NCBI RefSeq assembly: GCF_003991135.1
Contig: NZ_CP016379.1
Location: 3,410,001-3,474,000 of the forward strand
Source of the DNA: Anoxybacter fermentans
Lineage (GTDB): Bacteria; Bacillota; Halanaerobiia; DY22613
Length of the DNA: 64,000 nt
Direction: 5' to 3'
Part shown: positions 18,355-26,729 of the stretch, piece by piece
Layout of the letters: each line of letters begins with the position of its first letter
Numbering within the stretch: position 1 is the stretch's first letter
Made by a program: the position numbers and the translations under genes
The notes under the pieces: model-generated
Databases searched by the model: none
Told to the model about the DNA's origin: nothing
The model's input: only the letters and a program-made list of their open reading frames with translations

Positions 18355-19119
18355 ATGAGTAATGAAGAAAAAATTTTAAGAAGATTAGTAATAAAGACAT
18401 TTCATATTAATGATGTGAGGTTCGGTGAAAAATTTTCCATTGATAAACAAATTCTCACTATTTCTTTAGGTATGCTTGATAAAATTATCACAAATGAGGA
18501 GTTAATAAAGGATATTCAGGTTGAAATTATTCCACCTGGTGAACATGATAGATGGACAAATAGCATTATGGATATTATTCCTATCTCAACTAAGGTATTG
18601 GGTAAATTGGGTGAAGGGATAACTCATACACTTACTGGAGTTTATGTTATGCTAACTGGAGTTGATGAGGCAGGAAATCAAGTGGCTGAATTTGGTTCCT
18701 CAGAAGGAAATTTAAAGGACAAGCTTTATCTTAATCGAGCAGGTACTCCATCAGATCAGGATTTTATCATTTCATTTAATGTTACTTTAAAGGAAAAGGC
18801 AGGTTATAGTAGACCCGGGCCTGCAGCAGCTCATAGAGCCTGTGATATATTTATTCAACAAATTAGAAATGAATTGAAAAAAGTAGATGGACGGGGATGT
18901 ACAGAAAAACATGTTTTCTATGATAAAATCAGGCCGGGTAAGAAAAAGGTTGCTATTGTTAAACAGATTGCAGGCCAGGGAGCAATGCATGATAATCTTA
19001 TTTTACCAAATGAGCCAAGTGGTTTTCAGGGTGGGCGTTCAATAATAGATTTGGGTAATGTTCCTATTATTTTAACCCCTAATGAATATAGAGATGGTGC
19101 CTTACGGGCTATGACTTAA
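18355..19119 (+). CDS. prdD: Proline reductase cluster protein PrdD
   Basis: A 254-aa protein homologous to the alpha-chain part of PrdA (residues about 180-420): both share the pattern LVKKYFKIDKVEFG / LVIKTFHINDVRFG, EFGSSEG, RPGPxAAH and GQGAMHDN. It ends just where PrdA is cleaved. It lies in the prd operon as in C. difficile; the role is not established, with assembly or an alternative reductase subunit possible. GTGGTGG before ATG 18355 is a moderate ribosome site. Confidence 0.9.
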   Translation: MSNEEKILRRLVIKTFHINDVRFGEKFSIDKQILTISLGMLDKIITNEELIKDIQVEIIPPGEHDRWTNSIMDIIPISTKVLGKLGEGITHTLTGVYVMLTGVDEAGNQVAEFGSSEGNLKDKLYLNRAGTPSDQDFIISFNVTLKEKAGYSRPGPAAAHRACDIFIQQIRNELKKVDGRGCTEKHVFYDKIRPGKKKVAIVKQIAGQGAMHDNLILPNEPSGFQGGRSIIDLGNVPIILTPNEYRDGALRAMT

Positions 19120-19133
19120 AGGGGGGTGAATCC

Positions 19134-19607
19134 ATGGGAATTGGCCCATCAACTAAAGAGACTACATTACACCACTTTCGTGATCCACTTTTAGATGTGG
19201 TCTCAGCAGATGACGATATAGATCTGGTTGGTGTGATATTGGTGGGAACTCCTCAAGAAAATGAAGATAAGATGTTTGTGGGTAAGCGTGTTGCCAGCTG
19301 GTTAGAGGCAATGCGAGTAGATGGTGCTATCATTTCAGTGGATGGTTGGGGAAATAGCCATGTAGATTATGCAAATACAATTGAAGAGATTGGTAAACGT
19401 GGAATCCCGGTGGTAGGTCTTAGCTTTATTGGAACCCAGGCTCAGTTTGTAGTTACTAATCAATATATGGATACTATAGTGGATTTTAATAAATCAGAAA
19501 GGGGGATAGAGACAGAAGTTGTGGGCGAAAATAATGTGACAGCTTTGGATGCTAAAAAAGCTCTGGCTTTTTTAAAACTAAAGATGAGGGAGGGAAGTAA
19601 AAAATGA
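19134..19607 (+). CDS. prdE: Proline reductase cluster protein PrdE
   Basis: A 157-aa protein homologous to the PrdA beta chain. It starts MGIGPSTKETTLHHFRDPL, aligning with the CIGPASKETSRHYWREPL that follows the PrdA cleavage point, so the pyruvoyl-forming Cys is replaced by the initiator region (Met-Gly). Hence PrdD plus PrdE look like a split PrdA without cofactor. The AAAGGGGGGTG ribosome site is strong. Its stop overlaps the prdF start (ATGA), indicating translational coupling. Confidence 0.9.
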   Translation: MGIGPSTKETTLHHFRDPLLDVVSADDDIDLVGVILVGTPQENEDKMFVGKRVASWLEAMRVDGAIISVDGWGNSHVDYANTIEEIGKRGIPVVGLSFIGTQAQFVVTNQYMDTIVDFNKSERGIETEVVGENNVTALDAKKALAFLKLKMREGSKK

Positions 19608-20611
19608 AATTTATTAAGAGTATTCATGCTATCGATTCTCATACAATGGGCGAACCAACAAGAATTATTGTAGGTGGATTACCTCCCATTCCGGGGAAGA
19701 CTATGGCAGACAAAAAAAGATATTTAGAAACCAATATGGATCATATAAGAACTGCTGTAATGCATGAACCACGAGGCCATAACGATATGTTCGGTTCAAT
19801 TATTACTCAGGCTACAACCGAAGAAGCAGATTTAGGAATTATCTTTATGGACGGCGGCGGATATCTGAATATGTGTGGACATGGTTCTATTGGAGCTGCT
19901 ACTGTAGCAGTTGAATGTGGTATGGTAGAACCTAAAGAGCCCTATACAGAGATTAAAATGGAAGCTCCTGCCGGTTTAATAAAAGCCAGAGTTAAAGTAG
20001 AGAATGGAAAAGCTAAGGAAGTTTCAATTATTAATGTTCCATCATTCCTCTATAAAAAAGATGTGGAAATAGATTTGCCTGAAGTAGGAAAGATAACTCT
20101 GGATATTTCTTTTGGAGGTAGTTTCTTTGCAATAGTTAATGCAAAAGACCTGGGAGTTAAAGTGGATACAGCTAATATAGAGATTTTAACTAAGTTGGGT
20201 CTTAAGATAAAAGATATAGTAAATAAAACAGTAAAGGTACAGCACCCAGAGAAAAAGCATATCCGGAGTGTTGATCTGGTGGAGATTTATGATGACCCAA
20301 CTAATCCTGAAGCTGATTATAAAAATGTAGTAATTTTTGGACGAGGTCAGGTTGACCGTTCGCCATGTGGAACTGGAACAAGTGCGAAGTTGGCAACTAT
20401 GTTTGCCAAGGGACAAATTAAGGAAAATGAAGATTTCATTTATGAAAGTATTACAGGAACTACGTTTAGAGGTAGAATTATTGGTCAAACAAAAGTTGGG
20501 GAGTTTGATGCAGTTATTCCTGAAATAACAGGAAGTGCATATATTACAGGCTTTAATCACTTCGTTATTGACCCAGAGGATCCATTAAAATATGGTTTCA
20601 GTTTAAAATAA
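19604..20611 (+). CDS. prdF: Proline racemase PrdF
   Basis: Converts L-proline to D-proline, the substrate of the reductase. The 335-aa protein carries both catalytic cysteines of the racemase family: Cys91 in MCGHGS and Cys255 in SPCGTGTS. Two Cys (rather than Cys/Thr) favour racemase over hydroxyproline dehydratase. The substrate-binding DSHTMGEPTR is at residues 11-20. Start ATG 19604 overlaps the prdE stop, so it is co-translated with the prd operon. Together PrdF, PrdA and PrdB make a full L-proline to 5-aminovalerate route. Confidence 0.95.
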   Translation: MKFIKSIHAIDSHTMGEPTRIIVGGLPPIPGKTMADKKRYLETNMDHIRTAVMHEPRGHNDMFGSIITQATTEEADLGIIFMDGGGYLNMCGHGSIGAATVAVECGMVEPKEPYTEIKMEAPAGLIKARVKVENGKAKEVSIINVPSFLYKKDVEIDLPEVGKITLDISFGGSFFAIVNAKDLGVKVDTANIEILTKLGLKIKDIVNKTVKVQHPEKKHIRSVDLVEIYDDPTNPEADYKNVVIFGRGQVDRSPCGTGTSAKLATMFAKGQIKENEDFIYESITGTTFRGRIIGQTKVGEFDAVIPEITGSAYITGFNHFVIDPEDPLKYGFSLK

Positions 20612-20637
20612 AACAATAAAAATAAGGAGGAATGAAA

Positions 20638-21531
20638 ATGGTTAATATAATTTTAGGAATTTTAGCAATTTTAACTGGGTGGTTTGGTATTGAGTTCTCC
20701 CGGGATCTGATCAAGAACAAAGACAAACTGGAAAAGGATACTCAATGGGTAACATCTGGACTGATTGGTTTTGTAACAAACTTCTTTGATACTCTTGGAA
20801 TTGGAAGTTTTGCTCCTACTACTGCATTGGTTAGAGCTTTTAAACAAGTTAGGGACAGAGTAATTCCTGGTACTTTGAATGTTTCCTGTACTATTCCTGT
20901 TATTGTAGAAGCATTTATCTTTATTACTGTAATTAAAGTAGAGCCAGTTACTTTGTTCAGTATGTTGGTGGCTGCTACTATTGGTGCCTGGATTGGTGCT
21001 GGTGTTGTTTCTAATTTACCAGAGAAGAAGATTCAGTATGGTATGTCTATAGCACTTTTTGTAACTGCTTCAATTATGGTTGCAGGTCAAATGGGTTGGA
21101 TGCCTATTGGTGGTGAGGCAATTGGTCTAAGTGGCATTAAACTTATAATTGCTATTGTTGCTAACTTTATCTTAGGTGCTTTGATGACTCTGGGTATCGG
21201 ACTTTATGCTCCATGTATGGCTCTGGTTTATATGCTTGGAATGAGTCCAAGAGTTGCATTCCCAATTATGATGGGTTCCTGTGCATTCTTAATGCCAGTT
21301 GCATCTGTTAAGTTTATTCGTGAGGGTGCTTACAATAGAAAAGCTTCTTTAGCTATTTCTCTGGCAGGACTTGTGGGAGTATTTATTGCAGCTTACCTTG
21401 TTAAATCCTTACCACTGAAAGTATTAACCTGGTTAGTAATTTGTGTAATCTACTATACTTCCATTACTATGTATAAAGCTGCTACCAGAAATATTGAAGA
21501 AAAGTCTATGGCTGTGGTAATGGAAAGTTAA
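20638..21531 (+). CDS. TSUP-family (TauE/SafE-like) membrane permease of the prd operon
   Basis: A 297-aa integral membrane protein with about eight hydrophobic segments and the two-repeat layout of TSUP permeases (FVTNFFDTLGIGSFAPTTAL near residue 45; ILGALMTLGIGLYAPCMALVYMLGMSP near 185). Homologous permeases often accompany proline reductase genes. The substrate is unproven and could be proline, a fermentation product or a sulfur compound. The AAGGAGG site at 20624-20630 gives 7-base spacing to ATG 20638, so I prefer it over ATG 20632. It is the last gene before a strong terminator. Confidence 0.8.
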   Translation: MVNIILGILAILTGWFGIEFSRDLIKNKDKLEKDTQWVTSGLIGFVTNFFDTLGIGSFAPTTALVRAFKQVRDRVIPGTLNVSCTIPVIVEAFIFITVIKVEPVTLFSMLVAATIGAWIGAGVVSNLPEKKIQYGMSIALFVTASIMVAGQMGWMPIGGEAIGLSGIKLIIAIVANFILGALMTLGIGLYAPCMALVYMLGMSPRVAFPIMMGSCAFLMPVASVKFIREGAYNRKASLAISLAGLVGVFIAAYLVKSLPLKVLTWLVICVIYYTSITMYKAATRNIEEKSMAVVMES

Positions 21532-21545
21532 AAAATGTGTTTGAA

Positions 21546-21577
21546 AGCCTCTGTTTGTCTAACAGAGGCTTTTTTTG
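21546..21577 (+). terminator. Intrinsic terminator ending the prd operon
   Basis: Perfect 10-bp stem AGCCTCTGTT/AACAGAGGCT with loop TGTCT, followed by seven T. Confidence 0.95.
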
Positions 21578-21630
21578 TATTAGAATCCCCCAAGAGTCAA
21601 TCTTTAAAAATAATCGGCTATAAATAATTT

Positions 21631-22047
21631 TTAGTCAGCATAGACGGAGCGATGTCCTAAACCGATAACTACGTCATTTAGGTGAACCAGGCCTATAGCA
21701 AAGAAAGCAGCCACACTCAAATGTTCACCTGACCGGGTAATGGCAATTTTACCTCCAACGTCAAAACCTTCTGCTCTCGGGCTAATCTGGGCCAGAGCTT
21801 CTTTAGCTGCGCCGGCTACAGCTCCTTCACCTAAATGAGTATCAGGAATAACTCCTTCTCTTTTAGCAGCAATTATTGCTCGTTCGATAATTTTCCGGAT
21901 AGAACTGAAGTAATCTCCGCCAAAATCAACGGCTGCTGCCTTAATCCCTGATTTTTTTAGTTCTTCTTTTAACTTTTTTTCTTCATCCCGGGTGGAAATA
22001 GCAAGTTTTATAGCAGCTTTTGCTACATCAATACTTTCAATGGTCAC
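21631..22047 (-). CDS. hutP: HutP-family RNA-binding antiterminator
   Basis: A 138-aa protein with the HutP signature: EEKLKKELKKSGIK-like N-terminus, REGVIPDTHLGEGAVAGAAKEAL in the middle and GEHLSVAAFFAIGLVHLNDVVIGLGHRS at the end. In Bacillus, HutP is a histidine- and Mg-dependent RNA-binding antiterminator of the histidine-use operon. No hut gene is present here, so the target may be elsewhere or different. The frame is open from GTG 22056, but the AAAGGA site fits GTG 22047 better. It lies convergent to the prd operon. Confidence 0.85.
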   Translation of the reverse strand: MTIESIDVAKAAIKLAISTRDEEKKLKEELKKSGIKAAAVDFGGDYFSSIRKIIERAIIAAKREGVIPDTHLGEGAVAGAAKEALAQISPRAEGFDVGGKIAITRSGEHLSVAAFFAIGLVHLNDVVIGLGHRSVYAD

Positions 22048-22207
22048 ATAAATCACTTCCTTTCTTCAAATAACTTTTTTACATTATATATCTTCAGGTA
22101 AAAACTTTCAAGTCAGATAAATATTAAAATGAGATAGGAAATCACTAATATTGTCAGAATATTTGACTCTTCCTTTCACAAAACTAAGAATGAAAGGAGA
22201 GATAATA

Positions 22208-22393
22208 TTGGTACTTTACCAGGAACTAATTCTTGCTTTAATTGATCTATGTGAAGAGTTTGGGATGGAATGGCAATGGTTGAAAGATGGAACAGGGATT
22301 CAAATAGATTTGACTTCTACTGATGAGTTCAGTCGTTATCGATTTTTAAAAGAAACCAGAAAAATTAAACAAAATATTTTTGGACCTTTTTGA
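22208..22393 (+). CDS. Small hypothetical protein, 61 aa
   Basis: An unrecognised short protein rich in hydrophobic and acidic residues (YQELILALIDLCEEFGMEWQWLKDGTGIQIDL). There is no signal peptide or membrane helix. An AAAGGAGAGA ribosome site precedes TTG at 22208; earlier in-frame starts (TTG 22151, ATG 22190) lack a ribosome site. It is followed by a long hairpin. It lies divergent from hutP. Coding status is plausible but not certain. Confidence 0.5.
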   Translation: MVLYQELILALIDLCEEFGMEWQWLKDGTGIQIDLTSTDEFSRYRFLKETRKIKQNIFGPF

Positions 22394-22401
22394 TAAAGTA
22401 A

Positions 22402-22445
22402 ACTACAAAGCAGACCGTAGATGAAACAACGGTCTGCTTTGTAGT
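22402..22445 (+). terminator. Long hairpin after the small ORF
   Basis: Perfect 17-bp stem ACTACAAAGCAGACCGT / ACGGTCTGCTTTGTAGT (22402-22418, 22429-22445) with a 10-base loop; only a short TGTTT follows. It probably acts as a terminator. Confidence 0.65.
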
Positions 22446-22483
22446 TGTTTAGGAAATTATACTTTTTCGCAGGTTTATAGATA

Positions 22484-22703
22484 ATTTATCTGCACAAAGC
22501 TAATTTTGAGCGTTATTGAAATTTTTCGTTAAAACATCTTAGTGAGAACGAAGGAGAAATAAGGCCTCATCTGAGGAGTGATGAGCTAATCATGGGCCAG
22601 GAGGGCTCTTTGATTAGGGAGCCTTATTTCGACTGAGATAGGACTTTAGATAGTTCGAAAAATTTCTTTATAAAGCGGAAAATTAGCTTTGTGCAGTAAA
22701 ATA
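22484..22703. repeat. Palindromic interspersed repeat, copy E
   Basis: Full-length copy with the variant arms CTGCACAAAGCTAATTTT ... AATTAGCTTTGTGCAG. Its right flank AAAATAAGATTA and the following GTGCCTGAAAGGCATTTTG hairpin match the flank of copy C at 7.1 kb. Confidence 0.88.
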
Positions 22704-22785
22704 AGATTAAGTGCCTGAAAGGCATTTTGTTCTTATTATGATTATTCTTAAGCCACTGGATCACAGAGTTTTTTTATACACCATC

Positions 22786-22814
22786 TTGACAGGTGCGACA
22801 TAATATGGCATAAT
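22786..22814 (+). promoter_or_regulatory. Promoter of the ileS T-box transcript
   Basis: TTGACA (22786-22791), 17-bp spacer, CATAAT (22809-22814), directly before the T-box leader. Confidence 0.75.
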
Positions 22815-22829
22815 AATAAAAAGTTGAAG

Positions 22830-23116
22830 AAAGGTAAAGGCGTTGAAGGAGAGAGTAGATTCTTCAGAATTCTTCTATAGCGAGTCAGGGATGGTGGAAG
22901 CCTGGCGAAGAATGAAGAATCGAAGATCACTCCTGAGCCGGACACTGAACAATAGGCAGGTAGTGCCTATTAAGTAGGTGTACCCGGGGTGGCTCCCGTT
23001 AATAGGCCTAATGAGTGGGGAATGGCAGATTCTATCATTCTGTCACTCCCAATCAGGGTGGTACCGCGTGAGATTTAAGTCTCTCGTCCCTAACTGGACG
23101 GGAGACTTTTTTAATA
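22830..23116 (+). promoter_or_regulatory. T-box riboswitch leader, isoleucine type
   Basis: A long leader with AGAGAGTA near 22852 (stem I), a GAAG-ATC-AC segment at 22922-22930 offering an AUC isoleucine specifier, and the hallmark T-box AGGGTGGTACCGCG at 23055-23068. A terminator follows: AGTCTCTCGTCC (ctaact) GGACGGGAGACT then T6 (23078-23112). Uncharged tRNA-Ile should pair with the specifier and T-box and permit read-through into ileS. The boundary at the 5' end is approximate. Confidence 0.93.
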
Positions 23117-23240
23117 CCAGGGAAATTATACAGATGTGGATAACATTCATCTTTTGTAAAATATTATGGCCAAAGGGCAATTTGTTTTAGAAAAAATGAC
23201 GGTTCATATAACAAAATTTGGATTAAAGGAGGAAAGTGAA

Positions 23241-26200
23241 ATGCCAAAATTTAAGGAAGTGGATCTAAAAAGTTCTGTTAATGATCGGGAAAATGAAGTT
23301 TTACAGTATTGGCGGGAAAATAATATCGCCGAGAAGAGTGTAACCAGTAGAGAGGGGAAACCGCAATTTGTCTTTTATGAAGGCCCACCGACAGCAAATG
23401 GTAAGCCGGGAATTCATCATGTGCTGGCCCGGACACTTAAGGATTCAGTTTGCCGTTACAAAACCATGCAGGGTTATCAGGTAAAACGGAAAGCTGGTTG
23501 GGATACCCACGGCTTGCCGGTGGAGATTGAGGTTGAAAAACAGCTAGGTCTTTCTTCTAAACAGGAAATTGAAGAATACGGTATTAAAGAATTTAACGAA
23601 AAATGCCGCCAATCTGTCTGGACCTATGAGGGGCACTGGCGGAAGATGACTGAGAGGATTGGCTATTGGCTAGATATGGATAATCCCTATATTACCCTGG
23701 ATAATGATTATATAGAAACCGTCTGGTGGATTTTAAAGAAGTATTTTGATGCCGGATTGATTTATGAAGGTCATAAGATTATGCCTTACTGCCCGCGCTG
23801 TGGAACTCCGTTAGCATCTCATGAAGTTTCTTTAGGTTATAAAGATGAGACTATTGATTCTATCTATGTTAAGATGAAGGTTAAAGGTAAAGAGAATGAA
23901 TATTTCCTTGTTTGGACTACTACTCCATGGACACTGCCATCCAACGTGGCTTTATGTGTTAACCCGGAGTTTACCTATGTAAAAGTCAGAGTAACTACTG
24001 AGCAAGATAGGGAAGAGTATTATATTCTGGTTAAAGAACGGCTTCAAGCTGTATTGGGCGAGCCTGAAAACTATGAAGTGGTTGCTGAGATGACGGGAAA
24101 AGACTTAGAGGGCATTGAGTATGAGCAGTTATTACCATTTCTGAAAGTGGATAAAAAAGCCTGGTATGTAGTCTGTGGGGATTTTGTCTCTCTTGAAGAT
24201 GGTACTGGTATTGTGCATATAGCTCCTGCTTTTGGTGAAGATGACTATCAGATTGGTCAGAAATATGATTTACCACTGCTTCAGCCTGTTGATAAAGAAG
24301 GAAAATTTACAGAAGAGATTACTCCATGGGCTGGTATGTTTGTAAAAGAAGCAGATTCTCATATTACCCGGTATTTGAAAGATCAGGGTTCTCTCTTTTA
24401 TAAAGAACGGTTAACCCACTCTTATCCACATTGTTGGAGATGTGATACTCCACTCCTTTATTATGCACGTAAGTCCTGGTATATTAAGACCACAGCTTAT
24501 AAAGATCGAATGATTGCAGCGAACAAAAAGATTAATTGGTATCCATCTTATGTAGGAGAGGGCCGTTTTGGTAATTGGTTGGAGAATTTGATTGACTGGT
24601 CCTTATCCCGTGATCGGTACTGGGGAACTCCTTTAAATATCTGGAAATGTGAAGAGTGCGGTAAGTTGGTTTCTATCGGTTCCAGAAAAGAACTGGCAGA
24701 ACTTGCTATTGAAGATGTTGATCCGGAAACTATTGAACTGCATCGTCCTTATGTGGATGAGATTCATCTAAAGTGTGATTGTGGACATATTATGAACCGT
24801 ACTCCTGAGGTTATTGATTGCTGGTTTGATTCCGGTTCTATGCCATATGCACAGTGGCATTATCCATTTGAGAATAAAGAGAATTTTGATCAACTCTTCC
24901 CGGCAGATTTTATCTGTGAAGGTATTGACCAGACTAGAGGTTGGTTCTATTCACTTCTAGCTATTTCTACCTTCTTATTTGATGAGCCAGCATTTAAAAA
25001 TGTAATGGTTAATGACCTGGTGCTGGATAAAAATGGTCAGAAGATGTCCAAATCCAGAGGAAATACTGTTGATCCGTGGAAATTGATTGAAAACTATGGT
25101 GCAGATGCTACCCGTTGGTATCTTTTGGCAGTATCTCCTCCCTGGACTCCAACCAAATTTGACGAAGATGGAGTAAAAGAAGTCTTTTTGAAGTTTTTCG
25201 GTACACTGCAAAATGTTTACTCTTTCTTTACCCTGTATGCTAATATTGATAATGTTGATCCTACTGAGTTTGATGTAGCAGTAAAAGAGCGGGAAGAGAT
25301 CGATCGCTGGATTATCTCCCGTCTAAACAGTTTGATTAAATATGTTAATGAATGTATGGAGGTTTATGAGCTTACTAAAGCGGTTCGTGCTATCCAGGAT
25401 TTTGTGGTTGATGAAGTCTCTAACTGGTATGTACGTCGCTGTCGGAGTAGATTTTGGGCACCAGAACTGGATACCAACAAAAAATCAGTATATTTGACTC
25501 TCTATGAAGTACTTCTTACTACTGCAAAATTGATGGCACCATTTGCTCCATTTATATCAGAAGAAATTTATCTGAACTTAACCCATGGTAAAGAGAATTC
25601 AGTTCATCTGGCTGATTACCCAACTCATGATGAAAGTTTAATCGATGAGGAATTAGAAAAGCGTATGGCTCTGGCAATGGATATTGTTTCTTTAGGTCGT
25701 GCTTGCCGGAATAAGGTTCAGATCAAAGTACGTCAGCCTTTGAATAAGATTTTGGTTGATGGCCGGAAAAAAGAGATTCTTAAACCAGTAGAGAATCTGG
25801 TTAAAGAAGAGCTGAATATAAAAGATATTCACTATATTGAAAACTTAGATCAATATGTAAATTATCAGGTTAAGCCTAACTTTAGAATCCTGGGACCCAA
25901 ATACGGTAGTCTGGTCAAATCCATAGCAGCAACCCTGGCGAGAGCTGATGCTAAAGAGATTGTCCAGGCCATCAGGAATGAAGGTGCTGTCACTATTTCT
26001 GTAGAAGATAAGGAGTTATCTTTAACTGAAGAAGATCTGGATATTCGGGTTCAGGAGCGGGAAGGTTTTATTGTAGAGATGAGCAATGAAAACTTTGTGA
26101 TTCTGGATACCGAATTAAATGAAGACCTGATTTTAGAAGGTCTGGCTCGTGAGATGATATCCAAAATCCAGACCATGAGAAAAAATGCTAACTTTGAAAT

Positions 26201-26387
26201 TACCGATCATATTAAAGTCGAATATGTAAGTGATATAGATGTGGCTAAAGGTGTAGAAGCACATTTGAATTATATAAAAGAAGAGACACTGGCACAGGAT
26301 GTAAAACGGGTTGTAGAACCGGGTAATGATTTCGAAGAGTGGGATATTAACGGTCACAAGACATATATTAAGGTTGAGCGGGTGTAA
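23241..26387 (+). CDS. ileS: Isoleucine-tRNA ligase, type 2
   Basis: Charges tRNA-Ile with isoleucine and edits valine. The 1048-aa protein shows the class I signatures: GPPTANGKPGIHHVLAR (HIGH equivalent) near residue 50 and KMSKSRGN near residue 605. It has the editing (CP1) domain between about 190 and 400 and a long C-terminal anticodon-binding region. Its length and HIGH variant point to the eukaryote-like IleS2 group, many members of which are less sensitive to mupirocin. The frame is open from 23166, but AAAGGAGGAAAGTGAA places the start at ATG 23241. It is controlled by the T-box just upstream. Confidence 0.96.
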   Translation: MPKFKEVDLKSSVNDRENEVLQYWRENNIAEKSVTSREGKPQFVFYEGPPTANGKPGIHHVLARTLKDSVCRYKTMQGYQVKRKAGWDTHGLPVEIEVEKQLGLSSKQEIEEYGIKEFNEKCRQSVWTYEGHWRKMTERIGYWLDMDNPYITLDNDYIETVWWILKKYFDAGLIYEGHKIMPYCPRCGTPLASHEVSLGYKDETIDSIYVKMKVKGKENEYFLVWTTTPWTLPSNVALCVNPEFTYVKVRVTTEQDREEYYILVKERLQAVLGEPENYEVVAEMTGKDLEGIEYEQLLPFLKVDKKAWYVVCGDFVSLEDGTGIVHIAPAFGEDDYQIGQKYDLPLLQPVDKEGKFTEEITPWAGMFVKEADSHITRYLKDQGSLFYKERLTHSYPHCWRCDTPLLYYARKSWYIKTTAYKDRMIAANKKINWYPSYVGEGRFGNWLENLIDWSLSRDRYWGTPLNIWKCEECGKLVSIGSRKELAELAIEDVDPETIELHRPYVDEIHLKCDCGHIMNRTPEVIDCWFDSGSMPYAQWHYPFENKENFDQLFPADFICEGIDQTRGWFYSLLAISTFLFDEPAFKNVMVNDLVLDKNGQKMSKSRGNTVDPWKLIENYGADATRWYLLAVSPPWTPTKFDEDGVKEVFLKFFGTLQNVYSFFTLYANIDNVDPTEFDVAVKEREEIDRWIISRLNSLIKYVNECMEVYELTKAVRAIQDFVVDEVSNWYVRRCRSRFWAPELDTNKKSVYLTLYEVLLTTAKLMAPFAPFISEEIYLNLTHGKENSVHLADYPTHDESLIDEELEKRMALAMDIVSLGRACRNKVQIKVRQPLNKILVDGRKKEILKPVENLVKEELNIKDIHYIENLDQYVNYQVKPNFRILGPKYGSLVKSIAATLARADAKEIVQAIRNEGAVTISVEDKELSLTEEDLDIRVQEREGFIVEMSNENFVILDTELNEDLILEGLAREMISKIQTMRKNANFEITDHIKVEYVSDIDVAKGVEAHLNYIKEETLAQDVKRVVEPGNDFEEWDINGHKTYIKVERV

Positions 26388-26420
26388 ATTAAAAGGTACT
26401 TTTTTAAACTGCTAATTGCT

Positions 26421-26452
26421 AACCCCTATCCTTACAGGATGGGGGTTTTTTT
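26421..26452 (+). terminator. Intrinsic terminator after ileS
   Basis: AACCCCTATCC (ttaca) GGATGGGGGTT followed by T-rich sequence. Confidence 0.9.
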
Positions 26453-26467
26453 AAAATTAAATAAGAT

Positions 26468-26684
26468 GATTAAACTGCAAAAAGCTAATTTTAAGCGATA
26501 TAAAATTTTTCGTTAAACCATCTTAGTGGGATTGAAAAGAATGGCTTCATCACAGAATGTGATGAGCTAATTAAGGATCACAAGGACCCATTGATTAGTG
26601 TGCCTTATTTTGACTGAAATCAAACTTTATATGGTTCGAAAAATTTCTTTATGAAGCGAAAAATTAGCTTTTTGTAGTAAGATC
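26468..26684. repeat. Palindromic interspersed repeat, copy F, with perfect 7-bp flanking duplication
   Basis: GATTAAACTGCAAAAAGCTA at the left and GCTTTTTGTAGTAAGATC at the right. It is bordered on both sides by ATAAGAT (26461-26467 and 26685-26691), a perfect 7-bp direct repeat as left by transposition. Confidence 0.93.
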
Positions 26685-26729
26685 ATAAGATATAAAGAAA
26701 ATTAAAGAGTAAAATTTATAAAATTTTTA

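Noticed and set aside
22978-23190. A 70-codon open frame before ileS
   Set aside because: It covers the T-box core and terminator of the ileS leader; its translation is only the RNA structure read by chance.
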